Part shown: positions 52,601-61,010 of the stretch, piece by piece
Position numbering within the stretch: the stretch's first letter is position 1
Layout of the letters: each line of letters opens with the position of its first letter
Origin: Bradyrhizobium erythrophlei
Lineage (GTDB): Bacteria; Pseudomonadota; Alphaproteobacteria; Rhizobiales; Xanthobacteraceae
DNA length: 64,000 nt
Assembly (NCBI GenBank): GCA_900129675.1
Contig: FSRD01000001.1
Location: 6,003,501-6,067,500 of the forward strand
Direction: 5' to 3'
Translations under genes and position numbers: made by a program
The notes under the pieces: model-generated
Seen by the model: the letters and a program-made list of their open reading frames with translations, nothing else
Told to the model about the DNA's origin: nothing
Database searches by the model: none

Positions 52601-55231
52601 GGGCTGCGTCGCTTCGAGGCTCGCGTCTACCTGATCTTCGGGCACCGCGTTATTCCCTGGACGCAGCCCATCGGCAGCGGCCGGCCTTTGGTGCGGCGCG
52701 CCTTCGAGGCGGCCAACAAACTCGGTGACCTCACCTTTGCAGCATATAGCCGCGACAACCTGATCACAAACCTCCTTGCCACCGGTGATCCGCTTGGTGA
52801 CGTGCAGCGCGAGGCCGAAGCCGGGCTCGACTTCGCGCGCCAGACGCGTTTCGGCCTGGTCATTGACCGCATCACCACCCAGATCAGGCTCATCCGGACC
52901 CTCCGCGGCCTGACCCCAGAGTTCGCCTCCTTCAACGATACCGAGTTCGACGAGGGCCGGTTCGAGCAGCATCTGGAGGAGGAGCCGCACCTAGCGATCG
53001 CTGCCTGCTGGTACTGGATCCGCAAGCTGCAGGCGCGCTTCTTCGCGGGTGCCTACGCTTCCGCCATCGCCGCGGCGGCGAACGCCGAACGGCTACTGTG
53101 GACTTCACCGTCATTCTTCGAGTTGGCGGAATACCACCTCTACGCCGCGCTGACACGAGCTGCGCTCTGCGATGCGGCATCCGCCGCCGAACGTACCAAG
53201 GACCTGGACGCCTTGGCCGCCCACCATCGCCAGCTCCAGGTATGGGCGGAAAACTGCCCGGAGAACTTTTTGAACCGCGCCGCGCTGGTCGGCGCCGAGA
53301 TCGCCCGTATCGGAGGCCGCGCGCTCGATGCCATGGACCTTTACGAACAGGCCATCCGCTCGGCCCGCGCCAACGGCTTCGTCCAAAACGAGGCAATCGC
53401 ATATGAGTGCGCTTCCGCCTTTTACCGTGCGCGCGGGTTAGACCAATTTGCCGACCTCTATCTGCGGAACGCCCACTACGGCTATCTCCGTTGGGGAGCC
53501 GATGGGAAGGCGCGGCAACTCGATGAGTTGTATCCGCACCTCAGGGACGAAACGGGAGTGCCGGGCGCAATGAGCACGATCGGGGCGCCGGTCGAACACC
53601 TAGACCTCGCGACCGTGATCAAAGTTTCGCAAGCCGTGTCGGGCGAGATCGTCCTGGAAAAACTGATCGACACACTCATGCGCACAGCGATTGAGCAAGC
53701 GGGTGCGGAGCGAGGTCTATTGATTCTTGTGCGAGGTGCCGCGCAGCGGATCACCGCGGAAGCCACGACCAGCGGCGACACGGTCGTCGTGCAGCTGCGC
53801 GACCAGACCGTGACCAAGGCCGTCATGCCGGAGTCGGTTCTGCGCTACGTCGTGCGCACGCAGGAGACCGTGATTCTCGACGACGCCACGGTGCAGAACC
53901 CGTTTTCGGCGGATTCCTACGTCTGTCAGCAACAAGCTCGTTCCATTCTCTGCCTACCCTTGATCAACCAGGCCAAGCTCATTGGGGTGCTCTACCTCGA
54001 GAACAACCTGACCCCTCGTGTCTTCGCGCCGGCCCGGATCGCAGTACTTAAGCTGCTTGCGTCGCAGGCCGCGATCTCGCTGGAGAATTCACGTCTCTAC
54101 GGCGATCTTCAAGCACGGGAAGCGAAGATCCGGCGCCTGGTCGACGCCAACATCATCGGAATCGTCATTTGGGACTTCGAAGGTCGGATCATCGAAGCCA
54201 ATGACACGTTTCTCCGCATGCTGGGATTCGACCGTGACGATCTCGTTTCTGGCCGCGTACGCTGGTCGGATTTGATACCGCCAGAATGGCGCGACCGAGC
54301 CGCGCAGGCGATGCAAGAAGTAAAGACAACCGGGACCGCACAGCCGTTTGAGAGGGATTATTTCCGGAAGGATGGCAGCCGGGTGCCTGTGCTGATCGGC
54401 GCGGCAAGCCTTGAGACAAATGGGAATCAGGGGGTCGCTTTTGTGCTCGACTTGACTGAACGTAGACGGGCAGAATCCGAAGCTCGTGAGAGCGAGCGGC
54501 GATACCGCGAGGTGCAAATGGAGCTCGCGCACGCTAACCGCGTCGCAACGATGGGGCAATTATCGGCTTCGATCGCGCATGAAGTGAAGCAGCCAATCAC
54601 CGGGGCTGTCACGAATGCCCAGGCCGCTCTGCGCTCGCTTGGTCGCCGGCCGTATGATCTGGAGGGAGTGCGGCTGGCGCTCGCTCGTATTGTTGAAGCT
54701 GGTTATCGAGCGGGCGAAGTTGTCGACCGGATCCGTGCTCTCATCACGAAGGCGCCGGCCCGGAACGAGTGCCTCGACCTCAATGAGGCGATGCTCGAGG
54801 TGATTGAACTCACCCGTGGCGAGGCGGTGAAACACTACGTCTCGATACGGACGGATCTCGCGGCCGGCTTGCCACTCATCGAAGGTGATCGGGTGCGACT
54901 GCAACAGGTGATCGTAAACTTGATCATGAATGCAGTTGAGGCGATGAGCGGAATGAGCGAGGGACCCCGGGAATTGCTGATCAGCACCGCAAAGACCGAC
55001 CCTGGGGTTCTCGTTTCGGTGCGGGATTCAGGTCCGGGATTGACACCCGAGAGCGTCGAACTGTTGTTCGAGTCCTTTTACACCACCAAACCCGGCGGCT
55101 TGGGGATGGGCTTGTCGATCTGCCGTTCGATCATTGAAGCGCATGGCGGACGATTGTGGGCGAGCGCGAACATGCCCCATGGCGCCATCTTTGAATTCAC
55201 CGTTCCTGCCCACCCAGACATTACATCGTGA
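49697..55231 (+). CDS. Giant hybrid sensor: kinase-like/ATPase/GAF/PAS/histidine kinase
   Basis: 1,844 residues, soluble. Order: Ser/Thr kinase-like domain (about 20-270; LVHKDIKPANILVNRTTGEV, GTLAYMAPEQTGRMNRSIDA); AAA/STAND-type ATPase from about 300 (LVSGYSGIGKSAVVNELHKA, Walker A near 335; LALFLDDLQWLDAATLELLE, Walker B); a long helical TPR-like middle; GAF (about 1,310-1,470; AGAERGLLILVRGAAQRITA); PAS (about 1,475-1,590; IGIVIWDFEGRIIEANDTFL); histidine kinase with H-box SASIAHEVKQPITGAVTNAQ (His about 1628) and ATPase NLIMNAVEAMSG, VRDSGPGLTPESVELLFESF. The DFG motif reads GFG (KLTGFGIAS), so the Ser/Thr kinase part may be a pseudokinase. No receiver domain and no adjacent response regulator. 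The start codon of an MFS transporter overlaps its stop. Confidence 0.9.
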   Translation: MNPSLRFGANGDGSLQVLWEDGERVFCRRKSHADGDPAAVLVVLPAAEHPTPVTLDRLAREYGLKDELDGAWAVRPLELVRERGRIMLVLEDTCGEPLDRLLGLPMEVRSFLRLAIAVAAALSQVHRRDLVHKDIKPANILVNRTTGEVKLTGFGIASRLPRERQAPAPPESIAGTLAYMAPEQTGRMNRSIDARSDLYALGVTLYQMLTGSLPFTAVDPMEWVHCHIARKPVPPSERLETVPVTVSSLILKLLAKNAEERYQTAAGVECDLRRCLAQLEPGGSIDDFPLGQQDTPDRLLIPEKLYGRAREVDTLLVAFDRVVASGRPELVLVSGYSGIGKSAVVNELHKALVPPRGLFASGKFDQYKRDIPYATLVQAFQSLVLPLLSKSDAELSSWRDALVEALGANGRLMVDLVPELKLIVGEPPPVPELPPQQAQARFQLVFRRFIGVFAHKEHPLALFLDDLQWLDAATLELLEDLLTQSDLKHLMLIGAYRDNEVDSAHPLMRKLDAIRTAGAVVQEISLAPLARDELRQVIVDALRCESERAAPLAQLVHEKTGGNPFFTIQFLTALAEQGLLAVDHGAACWTWDLEHIRAKGYTDNVVDLMLGKLRRLPAETQEAVQQLACLGNSGPISTLSMVRGGSEEALHAALWAAIRAGLVLRQEGTYQFLHDRVQEAAYALTPKGERAAQHLRIGRLLAAHTAPEKREEAIFEIVNQLNRGAALITSAEERERVAKLNLIAGQRAKQSTAYNSALTYLAAGRALLPEDSWQRCGTLTFALEFHRAECEFLTGALAAAEERLSMLFSRAGRLVDFAAVTQLREELFTTLGQSDRAIEVCLDYLRHVGVEWSAHPTKEEVRQECERLWRQIGRRSIEDLVNLPLMTDPEWRATMDVLTAVVSPALFTDENLLCLVICRMANLSLEHGNSDGSCFAYVWLGMILGPHFGNYRAGFRFGKLGLDLVEQRGLRRFEARVYLIFGHRVIPWTQPIGSGRPLVRRAFEAANKLGDLTFAAYSRDNLITNLLATGDPLGDVQREAEAGLDFARQTRFGLVIDRITTQIRLIRTLRGLTPEFASFNDTEFDEGRFEQHLEEEPHLAIAACWYWIRKLQARFFAGAYASAIAAAANAERLLWTSPSFFELAEYHLYAALTRAALCDAASAAERTKDLDALAAHHRQLQVWAENCPENFLNRAALVGAEIARIGGRALDAMDLYEQAIRSARANGFVQNEAIAYECASAFYRARGLDQFADLYLRNAHYGYLRWGADGKARQLDELYPHLRDETGVPGAMSTIGAPVEHLDLATVIKVSQAVSGEIVLEKLIDTLMRTAIEQAGAERGLLILVRGAAQRITAEATTSGDTVVVQLRDQTVTKAVMPESVLRYVVRTQETVILDDATVQNPFSADSYVCQQQARSILCLPLINQAKLIGVLYLENNLTPRVFAPARIAVLKLLASQAAISLENSRLYGDLQAREAKIRRLVDANIIGIVIWDFEGRIIEANDTFLRMLGFDRDDLVSGRVRWSDLIPPEWRDRAAQAMQEVKTTGTAQPFERDYFRKDGSRVPVLIGAASLETNGNQGVAFVLDLTERRRAESEARESERRYREVQMELAHANRVATMGQLSASIAHEVKQPITGAVTNAQAALRSLGRRPYDLEGVRLALARIVEAGYRAGEVVDRIRALITKAPARNECLDLNEAMLEVIELTRGEAVKHYVSIRTDLAAGLPLIEGDRVRLQQVIVNLIMNAVEAMSGMSEGPRELLISTAKTDPGVLVSVRDSGPGLTPESVELLFESFYTTKPGGLGMGLSICRSIIEAHGGRLWASANMPHGAIFEFTVPAHPDITS

Positions 55232-56565
55232 GTGGATCCTTCGGCGCGGCTGCGGTGTCTGGTTCGGATCAAAGCCGCTTCGCTCGGTGGCAGCTGCAGG
55301 TGAGGGAGGCTTCAATTCAATACAGGATATCCACGCGTTGGATTCAGCTTGTCCTCGGGTTGATCGCCATGGTGTCGATTTCCAGTCCTCAGTTTGTCTG
55401 GACACTCTTCACTCAGGCATTTCAGGACAGCCTGCACGCCACGCTGCCGGCGATTCAGATCGCATTCTCTATCCTTATCCTCGTGCAGACGGGGCTTTCG
55501 CCGTTGCAAGGCTATATTGTCGATAAGTTCGGCGCGCGGCTGCCGATTTCCCTCGGCTGCCTGTTGTCCGGTATCGGCTGGATTATCTCAGCCTATGCGA
55601 CAAGCTTGACCGGTCTTTATCTGAGCTATGGGCTATTCTGTGGCATCGGTACCGGCCTGGTTTATATTGGTATCATCAGTTTGGTAGTCCGATGGTTTCC
55701 AGACCGGCGGGGATTTGCGACTGGTTTGGTCGCGGCCGGCTACGGCAGCGGCGCCGCTCTGACGACATTTCCGATCGACATGGTGATGAGGACCGCCGGC
55801 TATCAACACACCCTTATAGTCTTCGGTATTATATTCGGAGTCGTGGGAGCGGCGGCCGCGCTCGCAATGCGCATGCCGACAGCTGTCGATGTGGGCGCCT
55901 CTGAGCCGGTTACGTCCCTCGAAAGCGGGGTTGAGCCAAAGCAGATGTTACGTAGCAGCGTTTTCTGGCTGATGTTCGTTATGATGACAATGATGTCCAC
56001 AGGCGGACTGATGATGATCTCGCAATTCAGCGCGTTTTCCCGAGATTTTGGCGTGGCCAACGTAATTGTCTTCGGACAAGTAGCATTACCGCTGGCGCTT
56101 ACCGTTGATCGCCTCACTAACGGTTTGACGCGTCCGTTCTTCGGCTGGGTATCGGACAACATCGGACGCGAAAACACCATGGCGATCGCCTTCCTAATGG
56201 AAGCCGCCGCGGTCACCTCTATGGTCGTGTTCCGTGACAATGCATCCCTATTCGTGGTCTTGTCCGGCCTCGTCTTCTTTGGCTGGGGCGAGATCTTTAC
56301 GCTGTTTCCTTCGACCCTCACCGACACATTCGGTTCGAAATTTGCAACCACGAACTACGGACTGCTCTACACGGCGCAGGGGATAGGATCAGTGCTTGGA
56401 GGTCCGCTCGCTGCATTTCTCCATGACCAGACAGGAAGTTGGCTGCCCCTCTTCGCGATCATCATCGCGATTGACGCTATAGCCGGAATCTTGGCTTTGG
56501 CCGCTCTCAAGCCGAAGCGGCGCGCCTACTCTGCCATGTATCAACAAAAGGGCGCCAATGGATGA
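55228..56565 (+). CDS. MFS transporter, oxalate/formate antiporter-like
   Basis: 445 residues, about 12 membrane segments. Typical features are RWIQLVLGLIAMVSISSPQF, WTLFTQAFQDSL, FGARLPISLGCLLSGIGWII, YGLFCGIGTGLVYIGIISLV, RWFPDRRGFATGLVAAGYGS, and NGLTRPFFGWVSDNIGRENT. The pattern fits the OxlT-like group that exchanges oxalate for formate. GTG start overlaps the kinase stop by four bases, so transporter and sensor are co-translated; the sensor may respond to or control this transporter's substrate. That link is inference. Confidence 0.88.
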   Translation: MSGSFGAAAVSGSDQSRFARWQLQVREASIQYRISTRWIQLVLGLIAMVSISSPQFVWTLFTQAFQDSLHATLPAIQIAFSILILVQTGLSPLQGYIVDKFGARLPISLGCLLSGIGWIISAYATSLTGLYLSYGLFCGIGTGLVYIGIISLVVRWFPDRRGFATGLVAAGYGSGAALTTFPIDMVMRTAGYQHTLIVFGIIFGVVGAAAALAMRMPTAVDVGASEPVTSLESGVEPKQMLRSSVFWLMFVMMTMMSTGGLMMISQFSAFSRDFGVANVIVFGQVALPLALTVDRLTNGLTRPFFGWVSDNIGRENTMAIAFLMEAAAVTSMVVFRDNASLFVVLSGLVFFGWGEIFTLFPSTLTDTFGSKFATTNYGLLYTAQGIGSVLGGPLAAFLHDQTGSWLPLFAIIIAIDAIAGILALAALKPKRRAYSAMYQQKGANG

Positions 56566-57026
56566 TAGACTAATGAATCGGACCGCGCGCTTTGTCACCG
56601 TCTTTTTGACTTTCTCGAAGGCGCGCACCTCGATCATTCGCCCCGCTCACGCGAGAAGTCGTTGGCGAGAGTCCCTTAGCTTGATCGGGCTGTCAGCAAG
56701 CCAGCGAGCTTCGAAGATCGTCGCTCGCGCCCGCCCGGCAATGAAAGCGCCTAGCGCAGCGTGCCGGTCACTCGCGTGGACGTCCTGGAGGCATCCGCAC
56801 CATCTTTAAAGCGAAGAAAGCCCATCGACTCCAGGACGTCGTCGAGCGCGACAGCAGCCTATGCCTCGGTGCTCGCCCAGTTGCCGTTGCTCGGATGCGC
56901 TCGCTCGCGCAACGTGAGCCCGCGACTACCGGAGCCATTGCGCGCGGTCGGTCACGTTGTGACTCGCCCGGCTGAGTCGCTCTTACGTGTCGCTCGTCGC
57001 GGGCAAGCTCATGCGCGACTCATGTC
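56566..57026. other. Intergenic scar, nothing recognised
   Basis: Open frames exist but none is protein-like. The segment ends at a piece of IS sequence fused to a thiolase fragment. Confidence 0.4.
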
Positions 57027-57141
57027 TGACGTCACCGTAGACAGCGTCGCGGTCACGGATGATGTATCGCGGCGCAGCTTTCCAACCATAGGCCTCGGTG
57101 AGCTGGCGCGAAATCCATTCAGCCGTTGGGTGCGCAGTCAC
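57027..57141 (-). mobile_element. Internal fragment of the copy C-type IS
   Basis: About 115 bp encoding VTAHPTAEWISRQLTEAYGW, KAAPRYIIRDRDAVYGD on the minus strand, matching the middle of copies C and A. Neither IS end is present, so this is not an insertion but a recombination or deletion footprint. Confidence 0.8.
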
Positions 57142-57570
57142 GCGGCGGCGATGGTGCTGGCGAGTGAGGCTTGGGCAGATCGCCATGGGCTCAGGCCGGT
57201 GGCGCGGCTCGTTGCGTATGGCATCGCCGCGGTCGAGCCGGGTCTGTTCGGCCTCGGCCCGATCCCGGCGGTCAGACAGGCGCTTAGTCGCGCCGGCTGG
57301 ACGCTGGGCGACGTCGAGCGCATCGAAATCAACGAGGCCTTCGCCGTCCTAACCCTCGCAGTCATCCAGGAACTCGGGCTGTCACCTGACATCGTGAACG
57401 TTGAGGGTGGCGCCATCGCGCACGGCCATCCGATCGGTGCGACAGGTGCTGTGCTCACGACCCGCCTTCTACATTCGATGCGGCGAGACGGGCTCAAACG
57501 GGGTATCGTCACCATGTGCATCGGCGGCGGCCAAGGAATTGCGCTCGCCGTCGAGGTGACCGCGCCCTAA
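57142..57570 (+). pseudogene. Thiolase (acetyl-CoA acetyltransferase), C-terminal third only
   Basis: Codes for AAAMVLASEAWADRHGLRPV, IPAVRQALSRAGWTLGDVER, IEINEAFAVLTLAVIQELGL, VEGGAIAHGHPIGATGAVLT (catalytic His) and MCIGGGQGIALAVEV (second active-site Cys), ending in the normal stop. The N-terminal 250 residues with the acyl-accepting Cys are missing; the upstream junction is the IS fragment. Dead enzyme. A complete thiolase would have been the PhaA-type partner of PhaB, which is suggestive but unproven. Confidence 0.85.
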
Positions 57571-57596
57571 GCGTCGCGTGGAACAGCAGACGATGG

Positions 57597-57890
57597 CTAT
57601 CCCAACTCCTGGAGGAGCCCGCGCGCGCTGCCTTGAGATCTGCGGTTTCGAATCCTTCCGTGAAGCGGCCATAGACGAGAGCGAGCGTATCACGGGCCTG
57701 ATCGCGCTGCCCGTTTTCGGAGAGCAGGCGGGCCAGGGCCATCGTCGACCTCAGCTCCAGGGCGAGCGCAGATTGCGCGCGGGCAACAGCGAGCGCTTCG
57801 GTCAGGCAGTTCATGGCCGATCCATAGTCATGTCGTGCCACAAGAACTTGTGACTTGATCCGCAGCAGCTCGCGGAGCCAGGCCGCGAGC
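57597..57890 (-). pseudogene. C-terminal fragment of a cyclase/ATPase-type regulator (TPR end)
   Basis: Reads LRIKSQVLVARHDYGSAMNC, LTEALAVARAQSALALELRS, MALARLLSENGQRDQARDTL, RFTEGFETADLKAARA, a standard end of AAA-ATPase adenylate cyclase regulators. A one-base shift near 57617 moves the tail to LLQELG and the natural stop at 57597-57599. The front of the gene is absent. Confidence 0.7.
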
Positions 57891-58008
57891 AGTGTACGGC
57901 GCCATCGCGAGTGACGGTTCGCAGTGATGGCTCCCTTTGTCGAACGACCACGCGAACTGCAAGGGCCGAAGATCACCTAGCCGATCTTCGGCCAATAGCT
58001 GAACGCAA

Positions 58009-58977
58009 TCAACGGCCTAATAGATCGGGCGCGATCTTCTTGCAGGCCTCGACCAGGCCCTGCACCGCGCCGACCGATTTGTCGAAGGCTTCGCGGTCCT
58101 TGCCGGCCAGTTCGATCTCGACAATGCGCTCGACGCCTTTCGAGCCGATCACGACGGGCATGCCGACATACATGTTCTTCACGCCATATTCGCCGTTGAG
58201 ATAGGCCGCACAGGGCAGCACGCGCTTCTTGTCGCGCAGATAGCTCTCGGCCATCGCAATCGCGGAGGCCGCGGGCACGTAGAAGGCCGAACCGGTCTTC
58301 AGCAAATTGACGATCTCGGCGCCGCCATTGCGGGTGCGGTCGACGATCTCGTCGATGCGCGCCTGCGAGGTCCAGCCCATCTTGACGAGGTCGGGCAGCG
58401 GAATGCCGGCAACGGTGGAATATTTCACCAGCGGCACCATGGTGTCGCCATGACCGCCGAGCACGAAGGCGGTGACGTCTTCCACCGAGACGTTGAATTC
58501 GTCGGCGAGGAAATAGCGAAAGCGCGAGGAATCCAGCACGCCCGCCATGCCCACCACCTTCTTGTGCGGCATGCCCGAGGCCTTCTGCAGCGCCCAGACC
58601 ATCGCATCCAGCGGGTTGGTGATGCAAATGACGAACGCGTCGGGGGCATATTTCTTGATGCCGGCGCCGACCTGCTCCATGACCTTGAGATTGATGGAGA
58701 GGAGATCGTCGCGGCTCATGCCGGGCTTGCGCGGCACGCCCGCGGTGACGATGCAGACCCTGGCGTTGTCGAGCGCTTCATAGGAATTCGCACCGGTCAT
58801 ATGCGCGTCAAAGCCGTCGACCGGGGAGGACTGCGCGATGTCGAGCGCCTTGCCCTGCGGCACGCCCTCGGCGATGTCGAACATCACCACGTCGCCGAGC
58901 TCCTTCAGGCCAACGAGGTGAGCCAACGTGCCGCCGATCTGACCGGAGCCAATCAAAGCAATTTTGTCGCGCGCCAT
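58009..58977 (-). CDS. mdh: Malate dehydrogenase
   Basis: 322 residues, LDH-like malate dehydrogenase of the TCA cycle. NAD motif ALIGSGQIGGTLAHLVGLKE; GVPRKPGMSRDDLLSINLKV gives the mobile-loop Arg residues; CITNPLDAMVW; active-site His in FVLGGHGDTMVPL. ATG 58977 has AAGGA upstream; an extended frame to 59091 is not used. In rhizobia mdh is usually followed by sucC-sucD; here a cyclase fragment follows, so the operon context is broken or this is a second copy. Confidence 0.95.
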   Translation of the reverse strand: MARDKIALIGSGQIGGTLAHLVGLKELGDVVMFDIAEGVPQGKALDIAQSSPVDGFDAHMTGANSYEALDNARVCIVTAGVPRKPGMSRDDLLSINLKVMEQVGAGIKKYAPDAFVICITNPLDAMVWALQKASGMPHKKVVGMAGVLDSSRFRYFLADEFNVSVEDVTAFVLGGHGDTMVPLVKYSTVAGIPLPDLVKMGWTSQARIDEIVDRTRNGGAEIVNLLKTGSAFYVPAASAIAMAESYLRDKKRVLPCAAYLNGEYGVKNMYVGMPVVIGSKGVERIVEIELAGKDREAFDKSVGAVQGLVEACKKIAPDLLGR

Positions 58978-59106
58978 GGGAAATCTGTCCTTTGAAACGT
59001 ACGGAGTGGAAGGAAGGAAGTTTGACTGGCTGTTTATCCCTTTCGATCGACGCGACCTTGACGATGGCACGTCCTTACCTAGTTGATGCATGACTTCTCG
59101 ACTTAT

Positions 59107-59814
59107 CTACTGCTCAGTCTTTGAAGCAAAAACTGCGATTCCGATCGGGGCGGTTCCAACAGGCAGCGCGTTCTTCAGCGCCACCCGGAAATCGGCTTCG
59201 GTCTTGGACTTCACCTCGTCGAGCGTGACGCCGTCGGCGAGTTCGATCAGCGCCATGCCGTCCTTGCCGTTCTTGTCGATGGTGAAGACCGCCAGATCCG
59301 TCACCACCAGGTCGACCACCTTCTCGCCGGTCAGCGGTAAATTGCACTTCTTCAGGAGTTTCGGGCCGTCCTTGGCGGAATGCTCCATCACCACCACGAC
59401 GCGCTTGACGCCCGCGACCAGGTCCATCGCTCCGCCCATGCCCTTGACCATCTTGCCGGGGATCATCCAGTTGGCGAGGTCGCCGTTCTGCGCCACCTGC
59501 ATGGCGCCCAGGATCGAGAGGTCAATGTGGCCGCCGCGCACCATGCCGAAGGAGTCGGCCGACGAGAAATAGCTCGTCGACGGCAATTCGCTCACCGTCT
59601 GCTTGCCAGCGTTGATGAGGTCGGCGTCTTCCTCGCCCTCATAAGGAAACGGCCCCATCCCGAGCATGCCGTTCTCGCTCTGGAGATTCACGTCGATGCC
59701 TTCGGGGATGTAGTTCGACACCAGCGTCGGAATGCCGATGCCGAGATTGACGTAATAGCCGTCGCGCAATTCCTTGGCGGCGCGGGCGGCAATCTGTTGA
59801 CGGGTCCAGGCCAT
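59107..59814 (-). CDS. scoB: 3-oxoacid CoA-transferase subunit B
   Basis: 235 residues. GYYVNLGIGIPTLVSNYIPE, then LQSENGMLGMGPFPYEGEED with the catalytic Glu in SENG, and GGHIDLSILGAMQVAQNGDL. Transfers CoA from succinyl-CoA to acetoacetate or a similar acid as a heterodimer with subunit A. ATG 59814 follows CAGGAGAG. The scoA gene expected directly upstream is missing: IS copy D lies there instead (from 59878). Subunit B alone is normally inactive, so function depends on scoA elsewhere. Divergence of the usual operon is the notable point. Confidence 0.93.
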   Translation of the reverse strand: MAWTRQQIAARAAKELRDGYYVNLGIGIPTLVSNYIPEGIDVNLQSENGMLGMGPFPYEGEEDADLINAGKQTVSELPSTSYFSSADSFGMVRGGHIDLSILGAMQVAQNGDLANWMIPGKMVKGMGGAMDLVAGVKRVVVVMEHSAKDGPKLLKKCNLPLTGEKVVDLVVTDLAVFTIDKNGKDGMALIELADGVTLDEVKSKTEADFRVALKNALPVGTAPIGIAVFASKTEQ

Positions 59815-59877
59815 GGGGCTCTCCTGAGATGTTGCTCTTTGTTTGCTTATTTGCGCATGATCTTATCGGAAAACCGG

Positions 59878-60974
59878 TTGTGCCTGTCGTAAATTAAATC
59901 CGGGCATATTGGTGATGCAGTCCGCCCAGGGTTGGGCGACAAAGAATGTGCCCGGCGCGATCGATGGCGCGCGAGACCGGTGCATCTTTCTCCAGGGATA
60001 GATGCGTGCGGGCCCCATTGTAATATTTCATGTACGACAGCAGTAGGTGACGGAGGTGGCGCTCGCTGAACACAACAACGTGGTCAAGGCATTCCCTGCG
60101 GATCGAACCGATCAGCCTTTCAGCATATCCATTTTGCCAAGGGGAGCGCGGCGACGTTGGTCGATCGCGAATGCCCATTGATCGAAGCCTTCGGATGAAG
60201 ACCTCACCATAGGCGCCGTCCCGGTCACGAATGAGATAGCGGGGAGCCTGTTCCCAGCCGCAGGCTTCCGTGATCTGATTTGCGATCCAATCCGCGGTTG
60301 GATGCGCTGTGACGCCAAACCATAAAATCTGCCGTCGACCATGCCCCATGATCAACAAGCCGTAGAGCAGGCGAAACGAGATTGTCGGCACGACGAACAG
60401 ATCCATCGCGGCGATACCGTCGGTATGGTTGCGAATGAACGTCCTCCAGCCTTGGGATGGCGGGTCTCTTCGCTTGGCCATGTACTTGCCCACGCTGGTC
60501 TGTCCGATATCGATGCCGAGCTTGAGGAGTTCTCCATGGATCCGCGGCGCTCCCCACAGCGGATTGGCAATGCTCATCTCGCGGATAAGCTTGCGTATCT
60601 CAGGCGCTACAGTTGGTCGGCCACCACGGCGCCGCGACTTCCACCGCCAGTACGATCTGAACCCGGCGCGGTGCCATTTAATCACGGTCTCCGGCTTCAC
60701 GATCGCCAAGGCGCCCAGCACCTTCGGAGCCAAACGATACAAGCCAGCGAATATTAGACGGTCCAGCATCCCGAACGTCGGCCGTTTCGGCGATTGCCGC
60801 CGCAACACGTTAAGCTGATGACGCAGAATCGTGTTTTCAGCCTCAAGCGAGACCCGCGACCGGAACGCTCCGACCAACGCCAACCAAATTAGGCTCCAGA
60901 CCTCTCGCATAAGGCAGGAGCATCGCTCGATTCGATATCAGTTGCCAGCAAGACTGAGTTTCCGACAGGGACAG
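59878..60974 (-). mobile_element. IS copy D (integrase-type), apparently complete
   Basis: About 1,097 bp. Outer end CTGTCCCTGTCGGAAACTCA; inner end, inverted relative, TTGTGCCTGTCGTAAATTAA. Carries the only copy in the window with an undamaged active-site loop. Confidence 0.85.
59894..60910 (-). CDS. Integrase-core transposase of IS copy D, complete
   Basis: 338 residues. MREVWSLIWLALVGAFRSRV, VIKWHRAGFRSYWRWKSRRR, GIAAMDLFVVPTISF (Asp), LIRDRDGAYGEVFIRRLRSM (Asp), then the full SPRSPWQNGYAERLIGSIRR, ECLDHVVVF (Glu). It serves as the reference for lesions in copies A, B, C and E. Probably functional. Confidence 0.92.
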   Translation of the reverse strand: MREVWSLIWLALVGAFRSRVSLEAENTILRHQLNVLRRQSPKRPTFGMLDRLIFAGLYRLAPKVLGALAIVKPETVIKWHRAGFRSYWRWKSRRRGGRPTVAPEIRKLIREMSIANPLWGAPRIHGELLKLGIDIGQTSVGKYMAKRRDPPSQGWRTFIRNHTDGIAAMDLFVVPTISFRLLYGLLIMGHGRRQILWFGVTAHPTADWIANQITEACGWEQAPRYLIRDRDGAYGEVFIRRLRSMGIRDRPTSPRSPWQNGYAERLIGSIRRECLDHVVVFSERHLRHLLLSYMKYYNGARTHLSLEKDAPVSRAIDRAGHILCRPTLGGLHHQYARI

Positions 60975-61010
60975 GGGAGTTGTGTCAAGAAGACGCGCGA
61001 GCGTCATGCT

